Source: Nautilus pompilius
Lineage: Eukaryota > Mollusca > Cephalopoda > Nautilida > Nautilidae
DNA: 64,000 bases
NCBI GenBank assembly: GCA_018389105.1
Contig: JACATO010000121.1
Coordinates: forward strand, 1,311,501-1,375,500
Direction: 5' to 3'
Shown in pieces: positions 57,501 through 63,222 of the stretch. The notes beneath the pieces were generated by a model that was given only the letters and a program-made list of their open reading frames with translations, did not search any database and was not told where the DNA came from. The position numbers and the translations under genes are program-made. The stretch's first letter is position 1, and every line of letters starts with the position of its first letter.

Positions 57501-60500
57501 TTCCAATCAATGATTATAATAGTTTTCAAGGAGGCTGTGCACCAGATTCAGATAAAATGTCTTCAACTTCAGTGGATACAACTTCCTTGGTACAAATGGA
57601 TCTTTTCTTATCCAACAACAAATCACCAACAGTTCCAGTTTCTCAAAACATCAATGACAAGTGTTTTCCTCATAGGAGGCTCACTACAAAATTTTCTGCA
57701 TGTCTTTGAACTTCTGCTACATTTTCCATCCTCAAATAACTTCAAACACACCACAGTTATTCCTCAAAAGTAGAGCATTTCACTATTTTCCTAGTCACTA
57801 CAATAATGTTAGGTAGCAATAGATTTTTAAAGCAGTGGCAAGCTTTTTTCAGTGCCTTATTATTACAAGACACATCATCATAGAATAATAACCATTTATT
57901 TTCAGTTAATTATGAAACACCTCGTGTACCTTTAAAAATTCCCAAGCACTGCTTTAAATCACTTTACTAATTATTTGCAAGAGAGGCCACATATTCAGTT
58001 AAATATTAAATAAAATCAAAACTTAAATTCTTGAGCATAATGCAAATCAGTTAAGATTGTTAAGCAAACATGAATTTTTTTTAAATATATTCCCCCCACC
58101 TTTACTATAAAATCTTTAAAAGCATGAACAGTTACATAAAACTGATTTCCACTTCATTGTAGCTAACCAAAGCCTTTTCTATGCATAACTCCATAACGTG
58201 TGCATCTTTTTAAAATGTTTTTCATTTATCCCAAATTGATTTTTAATTTAAAAATATACATAAATATATACCATCTTCCTCTGTAGTATCCTCAATCAAC
58301 ACCTGCTGCCTCCTTAAAAGAAAAAAAATTCTGTATGAAAATTCATTCTTATAAGCATAAGCAAGTTCATTTCAGTCATTTTATTTCCTTGGTTTTCGTG
58401 TTAATAAAATTACTTTTGCTTTTAGTTTCAAAAGTTTATAATGACACTAATTCATCACAAGGGGAAAGCATTAAAATACATCCTTCTTTCACTTCAGTAT
58501 TCACTGCATATCTTACTTCGTCTTCATAGAATATGTGCACACTGATGGGGTGCCTTCAGGTGATGAGATATTCCGAATCGGCTTTCTACTTCTTATTCTG
58601 ACAATTCCACTTTCATTATCACTGTCAAAGTTCTGCATTAAGAAAAATGATAAAAAATAAAATTAAATTAAACACTTTGTTAACCAACTTCACTCACTGA
58701 AAACAATCCAAAATTTTAAACCTTGGAATTTCCAAGCACCAAAATCCGATTCAAATGTATCAAAATACGGAATAGATAAACAAACCAAATGAGAGCATCA
58801 ACTGCAAGAAAGATAAACATGAGCAATAAAGCTTACTGCATCAAATTCATTTTCTACTTAAAATAAAGAAAACAACATTTAACAAATGAAAATTTTTAAA
58901 GAAAAAAAAATTCTATTTACTTATTGTGTGAAACTAATGTTCATTTATTTGACTTTAGAAGGTCTCTAAGTTCCAAAAACAAATACAATATATTAATAGA
59001 AAGCAGGATTTTTTTTTCCTTCTCAGTGTATGCTTTATAAAGAGATTCCAGGTTTTGTCTAGTTAAATGTTGGCCAGTTAGAAATATATAAATAGCAGAA
59101 TTTACTGATAGAATGATCTAACTAGTTCAGCTATTTTACCATTAATTGCCAACAGAATCGTGCTTCTGTAAAGTCAATGATGTAAAATAATAGAATGAAG
59201 TCTATCAGATTAAAGATTAATTTTCTATTTCAAAAGTGAGAGCTCTATAAAAATTTCCCATCTCTGTTAGGGGAATTGCATTTTGTTTTTCTTAGCATAT
59301 AATCAAATGCAATGTTTGTTTGTTTTTTTTTACAATTTTTATGTATTGAAGCTGTGACTACTCTAGGCCTATCCAGAAAACGGAAGATTGATTTACTACT
59401 ATTTAGCAAGAAGAGAGCCTGTAAAAACCCTAAATGAAGATAATTAAAATGAGATGACTCAGAAGAAACAACCTACTTATTACCAAGTGAAATTATCACT
59501 AGCTAAATACCAAACATACCTAAGAGTCATTGAGAACCAAACTACAACTACTATAATGACAAGTAATAGCGAACAGGTTTTATTTTTTTGTCAAATTTTT
59601 GAAATTACATCAGATTTATTTCTAATATTAGCAATCATCAAATCCCTCCCCTCCCAAATCCTTGGAATGTGACAAATGTTGTCATTATTTAAGCCAAAGA
59701 ATATTAACAAATGCATTTTGAAACAGTCTAAGTTTAAAAAAAACTTTATTTTGTAGACAATTTTATCCTATAACATTATAGTTTTTGTCTTCATTTTAAT
59801 ATATTAATATTTAATGTATACAGGTAAGTTAAACATTAAGTGGGAGCTCCAACAAATATTTGAATTAGAATAGTAGATTAATATTCTAATTATATTGTTT
59901 TAAATACTTGTTTCAAGATATCACTTTTGTGATCCAATCAATTTCTTATCTTACTTTACTCAAAGTTAAACAGTCATATTAAGGAAAGAAATTTCATGGT
60001 AGAACTTGTTTAAGCAGGAACGTGATAAATACATTAAACACCTTGAATCAATATTTTGTAGTTTCAAGCTGCACACAGCAAAAGCTTTTTTTCCACTCAC
60101 ACACAGAATTGTGTTTACAAAAGTCTTAAATCTAATGAACTGACTGACATGTTAAAAAGAAAAAAGAAGTGAGCGAGTGTAACAAGCTATATGTGCAGAA
60201 AGTGTAATCCATTGACTTAGTAGTAAATAAATATTACTTTGATAGTTGGTCATGTTGATAGCAAATTCTACCTGAAAGTTCAGAAAAGGGCCAGGCCACT
60301 AAGACATGTGGCTCCTGTTCATTTGGTGCTAAGTTACAGTGGCCTGGAAGCTGCTAATGCAGCCTTTAACACTGGAAATTCTCTTTTATAATAAGGAAAC
60401 ACTGGCAAAACTAAATATGTATTAACAATTTAGAAAAACAGATCTTGCATAAGCCTGGCATAAAGTATCTGAAGTGACCACTGTACAAGCTGCCCGGGAT

Positions 60501-60955
60501 AACACAAATTAGAGTGATGCTACATGCCACTCGACAATTTTCAGAAACAGGAGTTAGGACTCAATTAACTAGCGTAAATCATTGTTTACCCTTTTCTTTT
60601 TCTTTACGTTCCAAATTATGAATATTTTTGTAGAATCTCACATCTGAACATTACTATGACCGCGAGTTCACCTGTAAAAATCAGATTTTATCAACTCTTA
60701 TTCTTTAAAAAAATAAATAGAAACAAAATAGTTGGAAACTTAAGACAGAAAGAAAAGAAATTTTATTGATGTACATGGATATTTCCGTATTTAAATTTTT
60801 TTTTTTTTTTTTTGCTTAAAACATCGGTACACAAAAGAATTAAAGAATCTGCAGTACCTTAGATAGTACCCTGTAACTTACCATAAAAAAGAAATACGTT
60901 AAGCATTGTCTACAGGTCACTCGCGGGCAGATAACAGAAATCCAAAGCCTGAGAG

Positions 60956-60991
<36 letters not shown>

Positions 60992-62309
60992 ACACATAAT
61001 ATACTAATAGTTTTTTTTTTACTAACCCCTCCCCCCCAGTGTGTGTGTGTGAGTGAGAGTGAGTGTGTGTGTGTGTGTGTGTGAGTGAGTGAGTGAGTGA
61101 GTGTGTGTGTGTGTGTGTGTTGTGTGTGTGTGTGTGTTGTGTGTGTGTGTGTGAGTGTGTGTGTGTGTGAGTGTGTGAGAGTGTGTGTGTGTGAGAGTGT
61201 GTGTGTGTGAGAGTGTGTGTGTGTGAGAGTGTGTTGTACACGTTGCGCGCTGTTACTGTCAAGAAAATTATAAAAGCTCTGGAGGAGGAAAAAAAAAAAA
61301 AAAACGGGCATCATCTAGCTTAGCTTTCCCCCCACCCTCCTAGTTTTGAGAGGGTAAATTAATCCCCCCCACCCCTTTCTATCGTTATTCGCAATAAATT
61401 TTAAACTGTAACAAAAAAATAATACATTTTTAATTCCAACGGCGGATATTCGTGATAAATCTGACGGCAGGGGAGAGATGCTGTTTCCTTTGTCTGTCGT
61501 GTGTGTGTGTGTGTGGGGGGGGGGGGGGGGTGATACGTCAGGGGAAAAGCGTCCATAGCTTCTCCGTCGTCACACGCAGGAATCAAAGCTGATAATGTGG
61601 ACGGACGAACAGAAACATTTATAAATTTCTATTAAAATAAAACGAACGAAAACTGCGGAGCGACATCACGACGACGGCGACGGAGAGCAGCCGTTTCCTT
61701 TGTCTGGCTTACGCAGCAGCAGCAGTACATCGTCGGGCGGGCGTCCACCATATCCGTTGGCGCTCTCAACCGTGCCGGCGGAACTGTCGGCATTTCGCCG
61801 CAGCCGGCGGGAGGGGACAATGGGTGGAATTTGGAAACAAAAGAGGGGGGAGGAGAGTGAGCAATAGTGGGGAAGTATCAGTATTCAGGGGAATTAACCG
61901 CCGCCGCCGGGCGATTAATATTTCGTATGTACTTAGGTTGGCGGGGGTCTCTCTCTCTCCCAAAACAATGCCCTCTGCGCGCAGGCCGAGGGGGGGGAGC
62001 GTACACAATCACAGAGGGGTTCGAGCCGTCTCCCCCGGCCTTCGCACGGCAAACCTTGGTAAATAAAAAGGAATCTGTTTGAGGTTGCAGCCAACAAAAC
62101 AAACTCCCCCCTCCCCCCCGACCGCTCCTGGGGTCGTACGGAAGAGAACGTTGTTTCTGGTATGCAGAGGGGAGGGGAAGAGGAGAAAAACAGCCGAAAT
62201 GTCCCACCTCGTGCTCTTCCCGATGCTTCCTGCGACTCCTCTTCGTTAGCGGGAGCAGAAGAGGCTGAAAACCTTCGTCGATGCCGGCGCTGTGCCTTGT
62301 TTTTACCAT
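18449..62309 (-). CDS. ATAD2B: ATAD2B-like chromatin AAA+ ATPase with bromodomain, 25 coding exons, complete
   Basis: Twenty-five exons with GT/AG borders and consistent phases give 1,425 residues from ATG 62307-62309 to TAA 18449-18451. Order of parts: basic and acidic low-complexity N-terminus (1-360); first AAA+ domain with Walker A GPPGTGKT (409-416), Walker [11 protein letters not shown] (DE at 473-474), sensor Asn 517 and Arg fingers in RRPGRF (528 and 531); a second AAA+ domain with a degraded P-loop (GSVGQGQT, around 757), as in the family; a bromodomain (about 935-1045) with acetyl-lysine-binding Asn 1018 in ALEYNP; and a C-terminal helical motif (about 1375-1408). ATAD2 proteins form hexamers that bind acetylated histone H4 and promote histone turnover and transcription; here that role is inferred by family. 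[27 protein letters not shown] and the S-I-F bromodomain shelf favour ATAD2B over ATAD2, or a single pre-duplication gene. Confidence 0.93.
18503..19851 (-). other. ATAD2B-like intron 24, nothing recognised
   Basis: AT-rich intron. The only odd point is a repeated phrase, CTGCAGTGATTG / CTGCAGCTTAAGGGTTAA: a TTAACCCTTAAGCTGCAGTG stretch near 19567-19586 recurs inverted near 19746-19765, which looks like the ends of a short (about 200-bp) inverted-repeat element. Confidence 0.5.
19566..19766. mobile_element. Possible short inverted-repeat (MITE-like) element
   Basis: TTAACCCTTAAGCTGCAGTG at 19567-19586 is matched by its reverse complement, GCACTGCAGCTTAAGGGTTAA, near 19745-19765. The repeats are about 20 bp, almost perfect, and enclose about 160 bp without coding potential. 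TTAA at the outer ends would fit a piggyBac-like (TTAA target) MITE. The family is not recognised. Confidence 0.6.
19852..20075 (-). CDS. ATAD2B: ATAD2B-like exon 24, C-terminal conserved motif
   Basis: The acceptor is TCCATCATAG and the donor GTAAGT. It encodes [20 protein letters not shown], equivalent to the family's C-terminal block with QLExLYxxxxQCIYRHR. Phase 1 in, phase 0 out. Confidence 0.88.
20211..20231. repeat. (AAT)n microsatellite
   Basis: About seven TAA/AAT units in intron 23 just past exon 24. Confidence 0.85.
20969..22134 (-). mobile_element. Mariner-type transposon, bounded, transposase broken
   Basis: The ends read TTAGGTCATTACAAAAGTTT (20969 on) and, reversed from 22134, TTAGGTTGTTACAAAAGTTT; TA flanks both (20967-20968 and 22135-22136). 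The terminal repeats resemble the cecropia/Hsmar1 type (TTAGGTTGxxxCAAAAGT). Minus-strand pieces include [12 protein letters not shown] (helix-turn-helix linker), [14 protein letters not shown] and [13 protein letters not shown], so the last two catalytic Asp positions are visible, but stops and frameshifts break the gene. It sits in intron 23 of the ATAD2B-like gene. Confidence 0.88.
22950..23570 (+). mobile_element. Degenerate mariner fragment
   Basis: On the + strand, TGDD (about 23284-23295) followed after a one-base shift by [10 protein letters not shown], a stop and QYMKW (23297-23341) matches the mariner pattern TGDE(x)WVHHYxPExKxQSMxW. The rest is too decayed to align. No terminal repeats found. 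The long minus-strand open frame here is antisense to it. Confidence 0.55.
23571..26732 (-). other. Rest of ATAD2B-like intron 23, nothing recognised
   Basis: AT-rich DNA with short open frames only on either strand. No RNA gene, repeat ends or conserved protein fragment were recognised. Confidence 0.5.
26733..26802 (-). CDS. ATAD2B: ATAD2B-like exon 23, 70-nt exon
   Basis: The acceptor is CATTGGCAG and the donor GTAAAA, followed by a poly-A tract on the coding strand. It was found because exons 22 and 24 have incompatible phases; this exon converts phase 0 to phase 1. It encodes [20 protein letters not shown]. Confidence 0.72.
26803..27328 (-). other. ATAD2B-like intron 22, nothing recognised
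   Basis: AT-rich intron with no recognisable element. Confidence 0.55.
27329..28062 (-). CDS. ATAD2B: ATAD2B-like exon 22, large low-complexity exon
   Basis: The acceptor is TTTATACAG and the donor GTAAGT; 734 nt. It encodes a Gln-rich stretch, a basic patch [12 protein letters not shown] (compare the RRKSRRRSQW region of ATAD2 proteins), an Asp run and a Ser-rich end with [20 protein letters not shown], which may include a DSG(x)2-4S-type phosphodegron-like stretch. Residues 1066-1310. Confidence 0.85.
28063..29987 (-). other. ATAD2B-like intron 21, nothing recognised
   Basis: AT-rich intron. Short minus-strand open frames (28322-28555 and 28563-28772) are lysine/phenylalanine-rich chance frames. 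An (AAAG)n tract lies at about 29173-29189. Confidence 0.5.
29988..30110 (-). CDS. ATAD2B: ATAD2B-like exon 21, bromodomain end
   Basis: The acceptor is TCTGATTCAG and the donor GTAAGT. It encodes [17 protein letters not shown] and [16 protein letters not shown], conserved in both paralogues. Confidence 0.92.
31335..31990 (+). mobile_element. Tigger-type C-terminal fragment
   Basis: On the + strand, [49 protein letters not shown] and [19 protein letters not shown] (31401-31660) match the Tigger1-like C-terminal region (LAEAFxxxE...IFExxDPNxERSxK...CYKExYxEKKK). A stop after SHVK interrupts it. No DDE domain or terminal repeat is visible, so it is a truncated copy. It differs from the relic at 400-1990 and is on the opposite strand. 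Confidence 0.65.
32378..32537 (-). CDS. ATAD2B: ATAD2B-like exon 20, bromodomain core
   Basis: The acceptor is TAATTTTAG and the donor GTAAGA. It encodes [17 protein letters not shown] and [11 protein letters not shown]. Asn 1018 is the residue that contacts acetyl-lysine in bromodomains, and Tyr 975 is also kept. Confidence 0.94.
32538..35221 (-). other. ATAD2B-like intron 19, one unidentified stretch
   Basis: Mostly AT-rich filler. A less AT-rich stretch at 33930-34550 has overlapping open frames on both strands (34180-34365 on -, 34286-34531 on +) and looks like an old repeat, but I could not match it to a family. Confidence 0.35.
35222..35418 (-). CDS. ATAD2B: ATAD2B-like exon 19, bromodomain first half
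   Basis: The acceptor CTTTAG before CACAG is required by phase; using the AG five bases further in would give a stop. It encodes [15 protein letters not shown] and [13 protein letters not shown]. The S-I-F shelf (residues 961-963) corresponds to R-V-F in ATAD2 and N-I-F in ATAD2B. Confidence 0.9.
36170..36420. mobile_element. Possible tRNA-derived SINE
   Basis: GGATAGTGGTTAGACTCCTC (36224-36243) resembles the A-box end of a tRNA (GxNNAGTGGTTAGAxxxC), in a block whose GC content is clearly above its surroundings. No B box of standard form was found and the ends are unclear, so this is weak. Confidence 0.25.
36809..36944 (-). CDS. ATAD2B: ATAD2B-like exon 18
   Basis: The acceptor is TTATTAACAG and the donor GTTAGT. 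It encodes [20 protein letters not shown], matching the EEDRRKFFQELILNQAS block of the family. Phase 0 in, phase 1 out. Confidence 0.88.
37455..37640 (-). CDS. ATAD2B: ATAD2B-like exon 17
   Basis: The acceptor is TGTGCTAG. The donor is CCA/GTAGGT, chosen over the adjacent GTAG/GTGG because only this phase keeps exon 18 open. It encodes [20 protein letters not shown] and [12 protein letters not shown]. Confidence 0.9.
38553..38739 (-). CDS. ATAD2B: ATAD2B-like exon 16, second AAA+ domain with degraded P-loop
   Basis: The acceptor is TTTTTTCTAG and the donor GTGATT. It encodes [20 protein letters not shown] and [20 protein letters not shown]. The GSVGQGQT loop lacks the GK(T/S) lysine, as in other ATAD2 proteins, so this domain is probably non-hydrolytic. 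Confidence 0.92.
38930..39560 (-). mobile_element. Degenerate mariner fragment
   Basis: On the minus strand [20 protein letters not shown] (39165-39105) fits the mariner YSPDLAPCDYHLF block, and [12 protein letters not shown] (about 39430-39395) fits the ExKxQSMxW block upstream of it. Many stops and shifts; ends not found. It lies in intron 15. Confidence 0.45.
40423..40591 (-). CDS. ATAD2B: ATAD2B-like exon 15, inter-domain linker with Asp run
   Basis: The acceptor is AATATAG and the donor GTGAGC. It encodes an acidic linker including DDDDDD, then a basic His-rich segment. This linker varies in the family; the call rests on phase and splice sites. Confidence 0.8.
41132..41446 (-). CDS. ATAD2B: ATAD2B-like exon 14, AAA+ lid
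   Basis: The acceptor is TTTTCAAG and the donor is the less usual GAAG/GTGATT. It encodes [36 protein letters not shown] and a helical region before the second AAA+ domain. The donor is fixed by phase with exon 15. Confidence 0.9.
41799..41889 (-). CDS. ATAD2B: ATAD2B-like exon 13
   Basis: The acceptor is TTCTTGTAG and the donor GTAAGG. It encodes [20 protein letters not shown], the AAA+ lid start conserved in both paralogues. Confidence 0.93.
42197..42445 (-). CDS. ATAD2B: ATAD2B-like exon 12, Walker B and Arg fingers
   Basis: The acceptor is TATTTGCAG and the donor GTAAGT. 83 codons in phase 0 include [26 protein letters not shown] and [10 protein letters not shown]. All catalytic residues for ATP hydrolysis are present. 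Confidence 0.96.
42446..43765 (-). other. ATAD2B-like intron 11, one GC-richer patch
   Basis: Mostly AT-rich. A patch at about 43285-43490 is GC-richer and may be an old short repeat; I found no terminal repeats or Pol III boxes in it. Confidence 0.4.
43766..43914 (-). CDS. ATAD2B: ATAD2B-like exon 11, Walker A second half
   Basis: The acceptor is ATTTCAG and the donor GTAACA. It encodes [33 protein letters not shown] and [10 protein letters not shown], all near-invariant in ATAD2 proteins. Residues 412-461. Confidence 0.95.
44613..47483 (-). mobile_element. hAT transposon (BED-finger, ZBED5/SCAND3-like), broken, with nested LTR-like segment
   Basis: The left end TGGTTCTCAACC (44613 on) and the right end, reversed, CAGTGATTCTCAAGG (from 47483) match typical hAT terminal repeats. 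Flanking octamers CTATATAG (44605-44612) and CTATAGAG (47484-47491) differ at one base, fitting an aged 8-bp target duplication. Minus-strand remnants in order: a BED-like finger piece ([20 protein letters not shown], CxxC then H...H), [71 protein letters not shown] and LLELCQRN. These belong to hAT transposases of the ZBED5/SCAND3/FAM200 kind. Several frameshifts and stops make it dead. It fills most of intron 10. Confidence 0.85.
46743..47329 (-). repeat. Nested segment bounded by a 13-bp direct repeat; solo-LTR-like or hAT promoter
   Basis: TAACAGTGGCAAC occurs at 46743-46755 and again, same orientation, at 47317-47329, inside the hAT element. Between them, read on the minus strand, come a TATA box (TATAAATA, 46951-46958), a splice-donor-like GAAG/GTAAGT (46841-46846) and an AATAAA (46762-46767) close to the end, the order seen in a retroelement LTR. 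The alternative is that this is the promoter and first noncoding exon of the hAT transposase, which starts just downstream. Confidence 0.45.
47705..47846 (-). CDS. ATAD2B: ATAD2B-like exon 10, start of first AAA+ domain
   Basis: The acceptor is CATTTTAG and the donor GTATAT. It encodes [19 protein letters not shown] to LFYGPPG, the AAA+ entry and first half of Walker A. The P-loop is split between this exon and exon 11 within a Gly codon. Confidence 0.93.
47953..49250 (-). mobile_element. Mariner-type transposon (GVQW/FLJ37770-like), full length, broken
   Basis: Ends read CGAGGTCTGTCCAAAAAG (47953 on) and, reversed from 49250, TGAGGTCTGCCCAAAAA, with TA on both sides (47951-47952 and 49251-49252). 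Length 1,298 bp is typical of mariner. The minus strand keeps [20 protein letters not shown], the second helix-turn-helix and [17 protein letters not shown], then [13 protein letters not shown] and [14 protein letters not shown]. The DN catalytic Asp of the HHDNAPAH motif is Gly here. Stops and a frameshift interrupt the gene. In intron 9. Confidence 0.92.
49253..50357 (-). other. Rest of ATAD2B-like intron 9, nothing recognised
   Basis: AT-rich DNA without recognisable fragments. Confidence 0.5.
50358..50469 (-). CDS. ATAD2B: ATAD2B-like exon 9
   Basis: The acceptor is TTTTCTTCAG and the donor GTAAGT. It encodes [12 protein letters not shown] and [18 protein letters not shown], the conserved linker just before the first AAA+ domain. 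Residues 327-364. Confidence 0.9.
50470..51565 (-). other. ATAD2B-like intron 8, nothing recognised
   Basis: AT-rich intron, no repeats or frames of note. Confidence 0.5.
51566..51679 (-). CDS. ATAD2B: ATAD2B-like exon 8
   Basis: The acceptor is TCTTTTTAAG and the donor GTGTGC. It encodes a Ser/Asp run then [14 protein letters not shown], nearly identical to vertebrate ATAD2B and different from ATAD2 at the same place. This is the strongest paralogue clue. Confidence 0.88.
51680..52843 (-). other. ATAD2B-like intron 7, nothing recognised
   Basis: AT-rich intron, no repeats or frames of note. Confidence 0.5.
52844..52967 (-). CDS. ATAD2B: ATAD2B-like exon 7
   Basis: The acceptor GCTATTATAG is chosen because it alone fits phase 1 from exon 6; the donor is CG/GTGAGT. 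It encodes [14 protein letters not shown] and a Ser/Arg/His-rich part. The frame also stays open upstream, but that would need another splice phase. Confidence 0.75.
53750..54340 (-). mobile_element. Pogo-superfamily transposase fragment
   Basis: On the minus strand [19 protein letters not shown] (about 53955-53899) matches the pogo/Tigger-type block W(I/V)xxAWxxIxxExIxxSFKxxGIS near the end of the transposase, preceded by decayed frame pieces with stops. In vertebrates POGK-like genes carry this block. Ends are not visible; it lies in intron 6. Confidence 0.5.
54932..55048 (-). CDS. ATAD2B: ATAD2B-like exon 6
   Basis: The acceptor is TTCACAACAG and the donor GTAAGA. It encodes an acidic run then [19 protein letters not shown], equivalent to the family's PYNLRQRKTVDRYQAPP block. 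Phase 1 in and out. Confidence 0.85.
   Translation of the reverse strand: MWKRKGENWKMKKNSNPHNAHIFSGNTNHELNCLKPHL
55049..55928 (-). other. ATAD2B-like intron 5, nothing recognised
   Basis: AT-rich intron with long T and A runs (for example about 55473-55493); no element recognised. Confidence 0.5.
55929..56055 (-). CDS. ATAD2B: ATAD2B-like exon 5
   Basis: The acceptor is TTTTTCACAG and the donor GTGAGT. It encodes [14 protein letters not shown], matching the NMDMYSRVKRRRK block of vertebrate ATAD2B better than the equivalent in ATAD2. Acidic residues follow. Confidence 0.85.
56495..56733 (-). CDS. ATAD2B: ATAD2B-like exon 4
   Basis: The acceptor is GTATTTTAG and the donor GTGAGT. It encodes a basic then acidic stretch with [16 protein letters not shown], comparable to the RKSCRSRKNRF region of vertebrate ATAD2B. 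Residues 87-166. Ends in phase 0. Confidence 0.82.
56821..57926 (-). mobile_element. Tc1/mariner-superfamily transposon, bounded, broken
   Basis: The left end TATAGGATGCTCCATAATTA and the reversed right end CACGAGGTGTTTCATAATTA share a diverged inverted repeat, flanked by TA (56819-56820 and 57927-57928). Minus-strand pieces include [17 protein letters not shown] (57158-57109), close to the DLTxxDFFLWGYLK block of arthropod- and mollusc-type mariner relatives, followed by decayed C-terminal residues ending near 56830. Many stops. Length about 1.1 kb. In intron 3. Confidence 0.75.
58272..58312 (-). CDS. ATAD2B: ATAD2B-like exon 3, 41-nt small exon
   Basis: The acceptor CTTTTAAG has a strong pyrimidine tract before it; the donor is GTATAT. 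Phase 2 in, phase 1 out. It encodes [14 protein letters not shown] second AG three bases further in would remove one residue without changing frame. Confidence 0.68.
58517..58632 (-). CDS. ATAD2B: ATAD2B-like exon 2
   Basis: The acceptor is TTAATGCAG and the donor is GTAAGA. Only frame 0 is open; the other two frames meet stops early. It encodes [20 protein letters not shown], a Ser/Arg-rich N-terminal piece. Leaves in phase 2. Confidence 0.75.
58633..60950 (-). other. ATAD2B-like intron 1 (left part), nothing recognised
   Basis: AT-rich DNA; no element or RNA gene recognised. Confidence 0.5.
60959..60986. repeat. (ATT)n microsatellite
   Basis: Nine or more ATT units in intron 1 of the ATAD2B-like gene. 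Confidence 0.9.
61038..61235. repeat. (GT)n/(GAGT)n compound microsatellite, about 200 bp
   Basis: GT runs broken by GAGT, TGAGAG and TTG units. Read on the minus strand it gives long His-Thr-Ser-Leu open frames, which are artefacts of the repeat. Confidence 0.95.
61497..61530. repeat. (GT)n followed by a run of 16 G
   Basis: GT units run into G16 at 61515-61530. On the coding (minus) strand of the ATAD2B-like gene this is C16 followed by CA units, in intron 1 close to exon 1. Confidence 0.92.
62208..62309 (-). CDS. ATAD2B: ATAD2B-like exon 1 (start codon)
   Basis: The ATG at 62307-62309 sits in a strong context (A at -3, G at +4). The product begins MVKTRHSAG, close to the vertebrate ATAD2B start MVNTRKSS. 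The donor GAG/GTGGGA is weak, but it is the one that gives phase 0, and only phase 0 keeps exon 2 open. Residues 1-34. Confidence 0.75.
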
Positions 62310-62338
62310 TTTCTCGCTCGACCTTTCCCGGGCTGCAT
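62303..62338 (-). CDS. Upstream ORF 2 of the ATAD2B-like mRNA, overlapping the main start
   Basis: Twelve codons including TAA on the minus strand, in a weaker context (T at -3). It ends at 62303, inside codons 2-3 of the main frame, so it overlaps the main ATG (62307-62309) in another frame. Ribosomes reading it would pass the main start. Confidence 0.4.
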   Translation of the reverse strand: MQPGKGRARKW

Positions 62339-62352
62339 CAAAATTCCACCAT
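62338..62352 (-). CDS. Upstream ORF 1 of the ATAD2B-like mRNA (four codons plus stop)
   Basis: ATG GTG GAA TTT TGA on the minus strand, with A at -3 and G at +4, a strong start context. Its TGA shares the A with the ATG of upstream ORF 2 (TGATG). It is part of the mRNA only if transcription starts above 62352. Confidence 0.4.
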   Translation of the reverse strand: MVEF

Positions 62353-62616
62353 ACTGACCTCACAACGGCTCACAGCAGTCTAAAGGAGTGCCGTGGTTTC
62401 GCGTCCACTCTCCGGAATAGTGCGGCTCCCAAGTGAACAGTTGGGCCCTGGGACGTTTCGGGAGCGCACGCGGCATATCTAAGCGGCTCTGGGTGGCTGC
62501 GTACCGGCCCGGTTCGCGTCCAGCATTTCTGGCGTAAAGTTACAGGCGGCAGCGCGTACAAGCCGAAGAGGCTGAAGCCATGTTGGCGGTAAATTGGTTT
62601 TCAAAATCTCCTTCGA

Positions 62617-62669
62617 CGAAACGAAACGAAACGAAACGAAAAAAAAAAAAAATTGTTGTTGTTGTTGTT
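62617..62669. repeat. (CGAAA)n, poly-A and (TTG)n cluster in the promoter
   Basis: About five CGAAA units, then an A run and about six TTG units, roughly 300 bp upstream of the ATAD2B-like ATG. Confidence 0.9.
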
Positions 62670-63136
62670 GACGACGGATTTATTTCCTGGATTAAAAAAA
62701 AAAAAAAGGACGAGTATTTACAGCCACAAAACCATCCACCCTTCCCCCGCCGGAAACGAGATATTTTCAATTCTTAACGAATACCTGAAGAGGAGCAAAA
62801 CCGATCGTTTCTTTGTTCTCTGATCAGTAAAAAAAAAAAAAAAAATCAGGCCTCTGCGCATGCGCCAAACCTGTCTCCGACCGGTTATCAGATGTGCGCT
62901 TTTTTATCCCCCCAGCAGATTACAGTTTCAGGCGGAAAATCCTTATTTGCTTTCGCATTAGCGAGAAGAATGTGTCTCCAACCGTGCACCAGCTTCTCAG
63001 ACCTTCTCTCAGAAATTCCACGCTTGCGCTCTAACCGAATGCGCCCAAATTTTCAAATAGGGTTTAATGGTTCCCGGCAGCTTAACTGCCAAATTTGCTT
63101 CATTTTTAAAAATTACACACATATACATTGTCTGAT

Positions 63137-63222
63137 ATTGATATATATATATATCAATCAATGTTATTAATAATAATAATGTGGGATATATATATATATA
63201 TTATTAATAATAATAATGTGGG
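63137..63222. repeat. AT palindrome and 22-bp direct repeat
   Basis: A perfect 22-bp palindrome (ATTG, AT units, CAAT) lies at 63137-63158. TTATTAATAATAATAATGTG plus GG occurs at 63164-63185 and again at 63201-63222, separated by an AT run. Confidence 0.85.

Larger units (their letters stand above)
61600..62600 (-). promoter_or_regulatory. CpG-rich island over the 5' end of the ATAD2B-like gene
   Basis: CG dinucleotides are dense here and scarce in the rest of the window. The stretch covers exon 1 (62208-62309), its 5' UTR and the beginning of intron 1, as expected of an unmethylated promoter. No clear TATA box was seen upstream of exon 1; the transcription start is unknown. Confidence 0.6.

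Noticed and set aside
60984..61314. Two long minus-strand frames rich in His, Thr, Ser and Leu
   Set aside because: They are translations of the GT/GAGT microsatellite, with no splice signals or protein match.
61824..62383. Overlapping plus-strand frames across exon 1
   Set aside because: GC-rich antisense frames of the CpG island; the minus strand has the conserved start and splice-consistent frame.
62892..63170. 92-codon plus-strand frame upstream of the ATAD2B-like gene
   Set aside because: No recognisable protein, and its end runs into microsatellite DNA; likely a chance frame in CpG-rich sequence.
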